Below, piece by piece: positions 16,717-24,789 of a stretch of 38,813 bases of DNA. The number at the start of each line of letters is the position of its first letter. Position 1 is the first letter of the stretch. Source of the stretch: Endobugula sp047636495 (lineage in GTDB: Bacteria > Pseudomonadota > Gammaproteobacteria > Pseudomonadales > Cellvibrionaceae); NCBI GenBank assembly GCA_047636495.1, contig JBLILH010000029.1, forward strand, positions 1-38,813, written 5' to 3'. A model generated the notes under the pieces. That model worked only from the letters and a program-made list of their open reading frames with translations. It had not been told where the DNA came from and ran no database searches. A program made the translations under genes and the position numbers.

Positions 16717-18273
16717 TTATTCTTCATTCCTAGCTATATCGCTCAACTTTAATTTAGGTGGGCACAAAGTAAAATAAAACTTTGCTCCCTCGCCTATTGT
16801 AGATTCCGCCCACACCCGACCGCCGTGTCGAGCAGCTACCCGCTTCACTGTAGCCAAACCAATACCGATTCCTTGAAAGTCACTAACTTTATGTAAACGC
16901 GTGAAGGGGGAGAATAAATTTTCTGCAAATTCCATATTAAACCCAGCACCATTGTCATCGACTACATAAATATACTCGCCATTTTTTTTACGACGATAAA
17001 ATGAAATAACTGGGGCGGTAGTTTTTGATGAATACTTCCAAGCATTATCCAACAAATTAGTCATTAACAACTCGACCATTCGTGCATCACATTGTACGAA
17101 AATATTTTTCTGAATAGTTATCAGCACCTGCTTCGACTCATCTCGCTCTTGTAAACGAGTCGTAACGCGCGCCGCAATCGCAGACAAATTAACATCATCT
17201 ATCATCAGTTCAGCGTTTGTCGATTTAGATAGAATTAAAAAACTATCTATCATCGCTCTCATTTCTGTCGTGCAAGCCTCCATTCTTGACAGATAATGTG
17301 CACCTTTTGGGTCTAAACTCGCACCAAATTCTTGCGTGAAATTACGCCTAAATCCTTCTACTCTTCGTAACGGAGCTTTTAAGTCATGGGAAACAGAATA
17401 ACAAAATGAATTTAGTTCTTTATTTGCCGCTTCTAGCTCTGCGGTTCTTAATGACACCCGTTTTTCTAACTCATCATTTAATAACTTAACGTCTGCCTGC
17501 GCTTGTTTTCTGACCACAATATCTTTTTTTAACTGTAAGTTAACGGTTCTTATATCATCATAAGAGCATCGCAAGTCAGTAATCATCGAATTATAAGCGT
17601 TAACTAAATGATCTAATTCATCCGCAGATTTTCTAACTTTCTTTCTAGACAATGTCAATTCGGAGAAAGAAGAACGCATATCTTTATTGCGCAAAAATTT
17701 TTCTATGCCCACTATATGCCGAGTAACCAGGCGATAAAAAATATAAAGAATGAAAAAAGAAACAAAAAATGTTTTGATTCCTTGTACCAACAAAATCGTT
17801 AGGGCTTTGTTTAATAACCGTTGGTAAACGGCTGTCAGTGATGCTTCTATATATAGATCCCCAATATGTATTTTTTCTCCTCCTTCGAGTTTATTCAAAG
17901 AATACTCTCTACGCAAATCGGTATTAAAATCCGACAAAACACCTTCTTCTATATAAATCGCATTTTCAACATTTTGAGATTCTTTGATCACAATTGCATT
18001 TATATCTGGCAGGCGCTTAATGCCTTCAACTTGAATACTCAACTGTTCTCTGTCTACATTCCACAGGCTAGCTGCAATACTTGCCTTATAAGAGTTTTCT
18101 ATTTCATCTAGCCGGCCATTAATCGTCTTTACTTCAACATTGTAGTCAATAAAAAGTTGTATGCCACTCAAAAAAACAGTTGTCAATGAACTAAAAAAAA
18201 CTATCCACAAAAGTAAACTTTTACCAATGCTGTGGCTTTTAGTAAAGAGCGAACTTAATTTATTTATAAACAC
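16717..18273 (-). CDS. Membrane sensor histidine kinase (partner of two binding proteins)
   Basis: A 518-residue inner-membrane kinase. Membrane segments lie at about 18-42 and 156-182 and flank a roughly 110-residue periplasmic domain. A HAMP-like linker and a coiled coil (about 183-290) follow. The phosphoacceptor is H296 in YSVSHDLKAPLRRVEGF. The ATPase domain has LLDNAWKYSS, VVDDNGAGFNM and GIGIGLATVKR. There is no receiver or DNA-binding domain. The GTG start at 18273 has AGG seven bases upstream. It follows two periplasmic binding-protein genes by only 27 bases. I infer that these present a ligand to the kinase; no cognate response regulator is adjacent. Confidence 0.85.
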   Translation of the reverse strand: MFINKLSSLFTKSHSIGKSLLLWIVFFSSLTTVFLSGIQLFIDYNVEVKTINGRLDEIENSYKASIAASLWNVDREQLSIQVEGIKRLPDINAIVIKESQNVENAIYIEEGVLSDFNTDLRREYSLNKLEGGEKIHIGDLYIEASLTAVYQRLLNKALTILLVQGIKTFFVSFFILYIFYRLVTRHIVGIEKFLRNKDMRSSFSELTLSRKKVRKSADELDHLVNAYNSMITDLRCSYDDIRTVNLQLKKDIVVRKQAQADVKLLNDELEKRVSLRTAELEAANKELNSFCYSVSHDLKAPLRRVEGFRRNFTQEFGASLDPKGAHYLSRMEACTTEMRAMIDSFLILSKSTNAELMIDDVNLSAIAARVTTRLQERDESKQVLITIQKNIFVQCDARMVELLMTNLLDNAWKYSSKTTAPVISFYRRKKNGEYIYVVDDNGAGFNMEFAENLFSPFTRLHKVSDFQGIGIGLATVKRVAARHGGRVWAESTIGEGAKFYFTLCPPKLKLSDIARNEE

Positions 18274-18300
18274 ATTAAAACCTATAAACTATTGTTCAAA

Positions 18301-19035
18301 CTATTTTCGCCAGTGATTTTCATTAGATATTTTCACCAGAACACCTTCCGCCCTCATTTGCTCAATCACCTTGGATATATTTTCAATGTCGTTAATTTTT
18401 TTTGAATCCTTAGAACATTGAAAGTATATTTTTTCGTAATTAAATATTAAAGGTTCGCCCACCGCATCCCCAATACCTTTATTTTTTGCCAAAAACATTA
18501 TGGTCGGTATTGCCCCAGCAACGGCGTCAACTCGCCCGCGAGCTAACTTTTTCAATCCAACAGAGTAACTCGAATCAAAAACTCTATATAAAGACTCATC
18601 ATCCATAAATTTCCCATCCTTAGCTAATGGTTTCAAGGTTGAGATTTTCACACCTTTAAGAGATTTACGATCAACAAGCTTCAATTCTTTTTTAGGGACC
18701 ACTCCCATTGGAAGGTCAAAAACAGAATCTCCAACCACAATTATCGACTCCCGCTTCTCATCTAAAATAAATACTTTGCAATCCTGCCGTCCCATATCCA
18801 GCTCTCTATTCACTCTCTCAAATAAAAAAGGAGATAAAGAAATGTCAATTCCATAACCAGTTCTTCTTTCAACTTCTCTAACAAAGTCAGGAAAAACACC
18901 TACAAACCTTTTAGCATCTTCATCATAAGAAGCCCATGGCTTAACATCTAGCGTAATGAGATTAATATTCTCTGGATGAGCCTGATGGCTAAAAAAAACC
19001 AATAGGCATACTGTATACAATAACCATCTATTCAT
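18301..19035 (-). CDS. Periplasmic solute-binding protein (SBP_bac_3-like), second paralogue
   Basis: A 244-residue protein with a signal peptide (about residues 1-21, ending near HQAHPE) and the fold pattern of family-3 amino-acid-binding proteins. It is clearly homologous to the protein encoded just upstream: both share GRQDC, PMGV, DA(V/I)AGAIPTI and FQCSK.SKK. The two shared cysteines could form a disulfide. Its ATG overlaps the end of the upstream gene by 8 bases, so translation is coupled. No permease or ATPase gene is nearby, so a sensory role with the downstream kinase is more likely than uptake. The ligand is unknown. Confidence 0.75.
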   Translation of the reverse strand: MNRWLLYTVCLLVFFSHQAHPENINLITLDVKPWASYDEDAKRFVGVFPDFVREVERRTGYGIDISLSPFLFERVNRELDMGRQDCKVFILDEKRESIIVVGDSVFDLPMGVVPKKELKLVDRKSLKGVKISTLKPLAKDGKFMDDESLYRVFDSSYSVGLKKLARGRVDAVAGAIPTIMFLAKNKGIGDAVGEPLIFNYEKIYFQCSKDSKKINDIENISKVIEQMRAEGVLVKISNENHWRK

Positions 19036-19759
19036 TATTTTTTAAAATCTCTTCAAAGACACCATCGTATTTAATCTTTTTGATAATGAGGTTTAATTCA
19101 GTTACAACACTAACTTTTTTAGAGTTTTTAGAACATTGAAAAAAAACAGGCTCAGAACTAAGCACCAAAGGTTTGCCCAACATATCTTCCATACCATTAA
19201 CCTTTGCTAAATATTTAATTGTTGGTATGGCCCCGGCTATTGCATCTAGCCTCTTGTGATTCATTTTCCGCAGTCCCATTTCATAATCAGTATCGTACTG
19301 CTTTTTCATATTTTCATCTAAATCAAACTTCTCTGTAATATTCAAGTCTCTCAAAACAGATATTGAAACTTGATACAGGTCTTCATATTTGGCTAGGCTT
19401 ATATCTTCTCTTGGAATAACACCCATTGGGTGATCAAATATCAACTCTCCCAACATAACAAATCTATCTCTTTCTTTGCCTCTTATAAGCATTGTACAGT
19501 CTTGCCTTCCAGACTCCAATTCTCGATCAATGCGTGCATAAGGAGTGAGTGTCATATTAATTGTATGTAATGTACGGTCATCAATCTCTCGAACTAAATC
19601 AGGAAAAATCCCCTTGAGCTTATTTGACACTTTATCGTGATATGCCCATGGAGCAACCTCAAGAGTAATAAAGTTAAGCTCTAGCGATATTGCAGGGGTA
19701 GAAGTCAACAACAAAAATAAAACCCCCCCCCTTTTTATTTTTGTACGAAAAAAACTCAT
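19028..19759 (-). CDS. Periplasmic solute-binding protein (SBP_bac_3-like), first paralogue
   Basis: A 243-residue secreted protein and first gene of the binding-protein/binding-protein/kinase operon. The signal peptide spans about residues 1-26 and the mature part begins near LELNFITLEVAPWAY. It shares GRQDC, HPMGV, DAIAGAIPTI and FQCSKNSKK with its tandem paralogue. The codons for R10-G11-G12-V13, within the signal peptide, contain an uninterrupted run of nine G. Gain or loss of one base would shift the frame and switch off this protein. The ligand is unknown. Similar single-domain proteins occur as orphan sensors in marine bacteria, but that comparison is from memory. Confidence 0.75.
   Translation of the reverse strand: MSFFRTKIKRGGVLFLLLTSTPAISLELNFITLEVAPWAYHDKVSNKLKGIFPDLVREIDDRTLHTINMTLTPYARIDRELESGRQDCTMLIRGKERDRFVMLGELIFDHPMGVIPREDISLAKYEDLYQVSISVLRDLNITEKFDLDENMKKQYDTDYEMGLRKMNHKRLDAIAGAIPTIKYLAKVNGMEDMLGKPLVLSSEPVFFQCSKNSKKVSVVTELNLIIKKIKYDGVFEEILKNNE
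19723..19731 (-). repeat. Homopolymer G9 tract in a signal-peptide coding region
   Basis: Nine consecutive C on the plus strand (G on the coding strand), at codons 10-13 of the first binding-protein gene. It is the longest G/C homopolymer noticed in the window. Such tracts at the start of surface or signalling genes are classical slipped-strand (phase variation) sites. Confidence 0.9.
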
Positions 19760-19952
19760 AAAACTATACCCTCATCAAATTAAAAGCCAAATAAAAATTA
19801 CCCCTATACTTGTCACTAAAACCCTCATTCTGCCGTTAACTTAAGTAATGCCTTCTAATTATCCATATAATAATTTCGCACACTAGTCTAGCAAAGAAAC
19901 TAAATGAAAAGTGCTATTTCAAGCAACTAATTATAAATCAGAGGTAATACCC
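19760..19952. promoter_or_regulatory. Divergent promoter region between sensing and synthesis operons
   Basis: A 193-base AT-rich intergenic region between the first binding-protein gene (minus strand) and the AfsA-type gene (plus strand). On the plus strand a TATAAT stands at 19866-19871, but no convincing -35 sits at 17 bases. No clear palindromic operator was seen. Co-regulation of the two operons from here is possible but not shown. Confidence 0.35.
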
Positions 19953-20738
19953 ATGTTAAGCAAAGCCCTTCTTGTAGTATCCGACAAATTTGAAAAATTT
20001 GCCACAAGAAAAGATGTCATTACCATATCTACACTTTACAACTTATTAAATGCAGACAACATATCCTTTTCCACACCTACAAAGACTCACCTTATCCCCG
20101 GACAAGGATTTAGCAAAGAGACAGTTAACAAAGTATTAGATATGTATAAAAATAATAAAAACCACAAAAATTTTGACTTTAGCATGTGGTTAAAAATACC
20201 TCCCCGTGCCTCTAAAGCGTTGACACACAAGCATAAAGACGAAAATATACTAATTTCTGACCCTCAACAATCTAGCTGTGAAACTTTTAGTATGGATATA
20301 TTAATAGATGATCAATGCGAAATGATGCGCGATCATCAAACAGGCCTTCATATTCAAGGTGTATTATTACTAGAAGCAGCTAGACAAGCTTATTTAGCAA
20401 TATTTGAAAAGTTTCTATCTGCCAAGAATCAAGGGGAAAAATATTTTATTTTTAATAGCATCGATGTGAACTATAATTCTTTTGCATTCCCATTGACCGC
20501 GAAATTAAATGTGAAAATAGTAGATAAAGATCTAAAAAGTAAAAAGAAAAAGGCCGCAATGAAAATGGAAATAATTCAATGTGGGAGCATATCTGCTTCA
20601 TTTACACTAAACATGACTGTAGTTGAAGACAGAAAAATATCCCTCTTTGAAGCAAAACTTGCTGATAAAACATTAAATGAGCACATAAACAACATACTGA
20701 TTATAGATCAAGAGCCCGCGGAGGTTGCTTATGCATAA
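19953..20738 (+). CDS. AfsA-type hotdog protein (butenolide/gamma-butyrolactone synthase-like)
   Basis: A 261-residue protein with the signature of the AfsA family, whose Streptomyces members condense a beta-ketoacyl thioester with dihydroxyacetone phosphate. The key stretch is at about 127-144: DH, then HIQGVLLLEAARQ. The N-terminal half has TKTHLIPGQGFSKETVNKV, as in proteobacterial members. Only the C-terminal hotdog is clearly recognisable, so it could be divergent in function. The start is the ATG at 19953 with AGAGG eight bases upstream; a GTG reading from 19911 is less likely. It overlaps the phosphatase gene by 8 bases. The region is AT-rich, consistent with horizontal acquisition. 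The product is not known. Confidence 0.72.
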   Translation: MLSKALLVVSDKFEKFATRKDVITISTLYNLLNADNISFSTPTKTHLIPGQGFSKETVNKVLDMYKNNKNHKNFDFSMWLKIPPRASKALTHKHKDENILISDPQQSSCETFSMDILIDDQCEMMRDHQTGLHIQGVLLLEAARQAYLAIFEKFLSAKNQGEKYFIFNSIDVNYNSFAFPLTAKLNVKIVDKDLKSKKKKAAMKMEIIQCGSISASFTLNMTVVEDRKISLFEAKLADKTLNEHINNILIIDQEPAEVAYA

Positions 20739-21411
20739 CTTTATTGAAAAGACAAATAAATACGTTTTTTTTGACGTGGATGACACTTTAATAAGAACAA
20801 AAAGCATGTTTACGTTTTCAAAAAAATATTTTTCAACGGCAAAAAATAAAAATCTTGAACTACAATTTGATGCTGAGATGGCATCATTATTTAAAAAAAA
20901 TACCGATTGGAAAGTTATTAACTCTATCTACTACTATTATTTCAAGCACTTTCTCATAGCTGATGTGGAATCAGTGGCTCAGCAGTGGTTTTTAGGATTA
21001 TCCGCTGATAAAAGCCATTTTTACCATCATAATATAGTTAAAATACTACAACAACACCAAGCAGAAGGCACTGAATGCGTCTTCGTTTCAGGTTCATTTC
21101 GGGAGCTATTGCAACCTATCGCAGATGATTTAGGTGTCAAGCATATTCTATCCATTAACTTAGAACGAAACGGAGAGCGATATACCGGCAATATCATCCC
21201 CCCACAAACTATTGGAGATGGAAAGGCAGATGCGATCAATCTGTTTTTAGATGCGCGTGGTGGCAATGCTAAAAACTGCTACGCCTATGGTGATGATATT
21301 TCCGACGTTCCCATGCTCAGCGCTGTAGGTCATCCAGTTGCTGTTGCAGGTGGGCGCGGTTTAGAACGCTACGCTACAGAAAGGGGATGGCCTATTGTTC
21401 AACCTAACTAA
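20731..21411 (+). CDS. HAD-IB family phosphatase
   Basis: A 226-residue SerB-like haloacid dehalogenase phosphatase. Motif I is FFDVDDTLI (D15 and D17), motif II FVSGS (S120), motif III GDGKADAI (K165) and motif IV YGDDISDVPML (D188, D189, D192). The cap is small and helical, about residues 22-105. The ATG at 20731 is preceded by GGAGG with six-base spacing, inside the end of the AfsA-type gene (8-base overlap), so the two are translationally coupled. In the AfsA pathway a phosphate must be removed from the lactone intermediate. I infer that this enzyme does so here, but any small phosphorylated metabolite is possible. Confidence 0.82.
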   Translation: MHNFIEKTNKYVFFDVDDTLIRTKSMFTFSKKYFSTAKNKNLELQFDAEMASLFKKNTDWKVINSIYYYYFKHFLIADVESVAQQWFLGLSADKSHFYHHNIVKILQQHQAEGTECVFVSGSFRELLQPIADDLGVKHILSINLERNGERYTGNIIPPQTIGDGKADAINLFLDARGGNAKNCYAYGDDISDVPMLSAVGHPVAVAGGRGLERYATERGWPIVQPN

Positions 21412-21490
21412 TCGCCTCACTGGTAATTCAACTAGTCACTAAACCAAAACATAAAGGGTACATGGAGTACTCTTTACTCATAATAATAGT

Positions 21491-23578
21491 TCAGTTGTCG
21501 TCGTTCATATCATGTATTTTTATCACCAGTTCTTTAAGCGGTATAGGACGGCTAAACAAGTACCCTTGAAAAAAATCGCATTCACATTCCGTCAAAAATT
21601 GTTGCTGTTGAGTTGTTTCCACCCCTTCTGCCACTACTTGCATACCTAGACTGTGCGCCATATTAATGATGGCTTCAGTTAGCTTTGCGTTGTTACTATT
21701 ATTATCTATTTGACTCACAAAACTTCGATCTATTTTAAGTACTGCGAAGGGGTATTTTTGTAAATACGCTAAGGATGAGTAGCCCGTACCAAAATCATCA
21801 ATAGAAAGCTTGAAGCCTTTGTCACACAACAGACGCAAGTTTGCGTTAGTTTCGCCAATATCGTGAATCAGCACGTTTTCCGTGATTTCTAGCTTTAACA
21901 TGTCGGGTGAAAGACTAAACTTATTTAGGTTGTCCTCTACATGTTGGGGAAAGTCACTTTCTTGAAGCTGCTTGGGCGATATATTAATCGCAAACTTAAT
22001 AGTGGAGTCGATAGTTTGATGTATAAACCGCAAATCTTTACATGCTTGATAAATCACCCATTCGCCGACACTGTTAATAAGCCCAGTATCTTCCGCCACG
22101 GGGATAAAGACATCGGGCATAATATAACTACCGTCACTTGTTTTCCAACGTAAAAGTGCTTCACACGACACAATTTTTTGCGTGCGCCTATCTATAATCG
22201 GCTGATAAAATAACTCAAGTTCGTTCCGGTGCTCGACCCCTCTTAACGCACTTTCTATCGCCATCTTCTCGTTAAGTAGGGTATTGATTGATTCACTAAA
22301 AAACTGACACTGATTGCGTCCCATTTTTTTGGCTTGATACATCGCTAGCTCTGCATTTTTTAACAATGTAGCCGCATCAACGCTTTGATGCGGATACATG
22401 GCAGTACCAATGCTTGCGGTTATGAAATGTGGATGCTTGTTGATGACGAAGGGCGAGCTAAAAACGCCCATTATGTCGCTAATCAAATTCCGCAAAAAGC
22501 AAGTATCGTCTAGATCGGGCATTAAGATGAAAAACTCATCTCCGCCGGTACGCCCCAATAATTGAGTACTTGACACCAAGCCGGCTAAGCGTGATGCCGC
22601 TTGTGTCAGCAACTCATCACCTATTTCATGCCCAAGTGTATCATTGACATTTTTAAAGTTATCTAAGTCAATACACAATAGTGCTACCGGCATTCTTGAA
22701 TGATGGCTGGTAGCGATGGCATGATGAATATTTTCCATAATCAACCTTCGATTAGGTAGACCCGTTAAGTCATCATAGTGAGCCTGCTTACGCAACTGCG
22801 CTTCATAAGTGCGCCTTGCTGTAATATCTTCTTGCACCGCCACATAGCGAATAATTTTACCGCTTTCTGCGAGTGGTGAAATATTAATATATTCCCAATA
22901 CAGTATGCCATCTTTATGAACACTGCATAATTCACCTCCCCAACGTCCATGCTCGCGAATATGCGACCATAAAACCTGACTTTCTGTATGAGAAAAATCT
23001 GCCGATCCCACCATCAAAGCAAACCCTAACTGCTTACCGATGGCTTCTTCAGCGAGATAGCCTGACGTATACTCGAATTTAGGATTAACATATTCAATAA
23101 TGCCTTCTGCATCAGTAATCAGGACAGAGACCGGACTTTGTTCGACAGCTAAAGACAGGGTTCTGACTTTTTGCTCTGCCTGACGTTGCGCGGTTCGCGT
23201 GTGTGCTTCTCTAAGCTCTCGTTCTACTGCCGGAATTAATCTTGCCAATGCAGACTTATTGAGAAAGTCGTGTGCGCCCTGTTTGAGGAGATAGACCACG
23301 TCCTCCGCCTCTACAACACCCGAAATAATGATGAAGGGGATATCAAGGTTATTTGTGCTGTACAAATCGAGTGATCTCTCAGCGCTAAACTCGGGCATTT
23401 TATAATCGCTGACAATGATATCCCATGAACGACTATCGAGAGCCTGCTGCATGGCATCCGCGGTTTCGACACGGCAGGCACTAATTTCGTAACCTGCGCG
23501 CGCAAGTTCAGACAGCGTTAACTCAACATCATCTTCGGAATCTTCTACAAAAAGTATATTGAGGAACTGTTGATACAT
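21491..23578 (-). CDS. Response regulator with PAS, GGDEF and EAL domains (cyclic-di-GMP turnover)
   Basis: A 695-residue cytoplasmic protein. The receiver domain (about 5-120) has D58 in IIVSDYKMPEF. A PAS/PAC domain follows (about 135-255). The diguanylate cyclase domain (about 260-430) has an intact GGDEF at 345-349 (LLGRTGGDEFFIL). The RxxD inhibitory site expected five residues before it is not present. The phosphodiesterase domain (about 440-690) has the EAL motif in CEALLRWK (473-475), DDFGTGYSSL and LKIDRSFV. Both activities look possible. It converges with the AfsA/HAD operon, 79 bases away. No kinase is adjacent on its own strand, and a link to the kinase at 16717-18273 is speculative. 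Confidence 0.9.
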   Translation of the reverse strand: MYQQFLNILFVEDSEDDVELTLSELARAGYEISACRVETADAMQQALDSRSWDIIVSDYKMPEFSAERSLDLYSTNNLDIPFIIISGVVEAEDVVYLLKQGAHDFLNKSALARLIPAVERELREAHTRTAQRQAEQKVRTLSLAVEQSPVSVLITDAEGIIEYVNPKFEYTSGYLAEEAIGKQLGFALMVGSADFSHTESQVLWSHIREHGRWGGELCSVHKDGILYWEYINISPLAESGKIIRYVAVQEDITARRTYEAQLRKQAHYDDLTGLPNRRLIMENIHHAIATSHHSRMPVALLCIDLDNFKNVNDTLGHEIGDELLTQAASRLAGLVSSTQLLGRTGGDEFFILMPDLDDTCFLRNLISDIMGVFSSPFVINKHPHFITASIGTAMYPHQSVDAATLLKNAELAMYQAKKMGRNQCQFFSESINTLLNEKMAIESALRGVEHRNELELFYQPIIDRRTQKIVSCEALLRWKTSDGSYIMPDVFIPVAEDTGLINSVGEWVIYQACKDLRFIHQTIDSTIKFAINISPKQLQESDFPQHVEDNLNKFSLSPDMLKLEITENVLIHDIGETNANLRLLCDKGFKLSIDDFGTGYSSLAYLQKYPFAVLKIDRSFVSQIDNNSNNAKLTEAIINMAHSLGMQVVAEGVETTQQQQFLTECECDFFQGYLFSRPIPLKELVIKIHDMNDDN

Positions 23579-23797
23579 TGGCTAAGTCACACTCGCGTTA
23601 GAATAGTTTTTACATCTGCCTATTCACCGCGAACGAACACAGAGAACAGGCCATATAAGTTATGCATGCGATAAGAGTATAGCGGTAATTATCGTTGCGG
23701 ATCATATATGATTGAAAAATAGTCCTCTTCTCTTTCTTAACATGCTGTGACACACTACCCTTTTATAATATCCAACGCCACTCGGTGGTATATTTGT

Positions 23798-24616
23798 ATG
23801 TTTTTTACTTTTTATCACATCGCAGCTGCCACACTATACACGGCGTTATCGCTTTATTTTCTTCGTCAGTTAATAAAACAGCAAGTACCCAGCAGCCACC
23901 CTCTATTAATTATCATCGGTATTGCACTGCTTTTGCAAGGTATTGGCCTATACAAAGGAATGGTGCTATCTGATGGAATCAATTTAGCCATTCATAATAT
24001 GTTGTCATTAGTGATATTTAGCGTCAACACACTGGTACTCGTAAGTAGTTTACGTAAGCCATTGCATAGTCTTTTCATATTATTGCTTCCCCTTTCGTCA
24101 ATAGCACTTACTTTTTCTATATTTTTAGAGCATCTTCATCTTACAAGTGACGTAAACCATAAAGCCTACATTAGCCTATCTATTGGCATCAGCTTACATA
24201 TATTGTTGTCTGTGATTGCCTACAGCTTGCTATTTGCCGCCGTATTGCAAGCATTACTACTCAGCTGGCAGAACTATCGCTTAAAGCATAAACATATAGC
24301 CGGCATCACCAAGCACTTACCCCCGTTACAGACAATGGAGACATTGCTGTTTGACCTTATCTGGGTGGGCGTTATTTTACTCACTATAGGGCTTACCTTT
24401 GGTTTCTACTATATTGATGACGTATTTGCTCAACATTTAGCACATAAGACTATTTTATCAGTTATCGCTTGGGCAATATTTGTCACTCTACTCTGCGGAC
24501 GTACTTTTCGTGGGTGGCGAGGTAACCATATCATTCAGTGGATATTAGGGGGGTTCAGTGCGTTAATGTTAGCCTATTTTGGCAGTAAACTAGTCCTTGA
24601 GGTTATTTTGGTATGA
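23798..24616 (+). CDS. ypjD: CcsA-like inner-membrane protein YpjD
   Basis: A polytopic membrane protein of the cytochrome c assembly (CcsA/CcmC-like) superfamily. I use the ATG at 23798, with GGTGG nine bases upstream, giving 272 residues. A GTG 17 codons earlier is possible but adds an untypical tail. About eight hydrophobic segments are visible. The C-terminal signature is present: HKTILSVIAWAIFVTLLCG, then GWRGN and LAYFGSKLVLE. YpjD genes usually sit between ffh and a CorB/YfjD gene. Here the CorB-like gene follows after one intervening gene, and ffh is not in view. The exact function is unsettled. Confidence 0.85.
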   Translation: MFFTFYHIAAATLYTALSLYFLRQLIKQQVPSSHPLLIIIGIALLLQGIGLYKGMVLSDGINLAIHNMLSLVIFSVNTLVLVSSLRKPLHSLFILLLPLSSIALTFSIFLEHLHLTSDVNHKAYISLSIGISLHILLSVIAYSLLFAAVLQALLLSWQNYRLKHKHIAGITKHLPPLQTMETLLFDLIWVGVILLTIGLTFGFYYIDDVFAQHLAHKTILSVIAWAIFVTLLCGRTFRGWRGNHIIQWILGGFSALMLAYFGSKLVLEVILV

Positions 24617-24789
24617 ATTTAGCCCGTAATATGATTTCTCATAAATTAAAGCCTTAGCATGAACGATAAATCTGTAGACGCCAGTTCAGGGCAGGCAACA
24701 ATCAGACGATGCAATAAATGTATCCGAGACAACACACTATTTATTGAAACAATCATTTTTTTATCAATATAATTTTGCATGGACAACGC

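Noticed and set aside
23579..23797. A further copy of the palindromic repeat suggested by CACACTCGCG
   Set aside because: Only a few bases resemble the repeat end; the internal motifs and the second terminus are absent.
24659..24772. 37-codon reading between ypjD and the DUF1631 gene, containing CNKC
   Set aside because: No convincing ribosome site or family resemblance, hydrophobic run-on tail, and a length expected by chance in AT-rich spacer.
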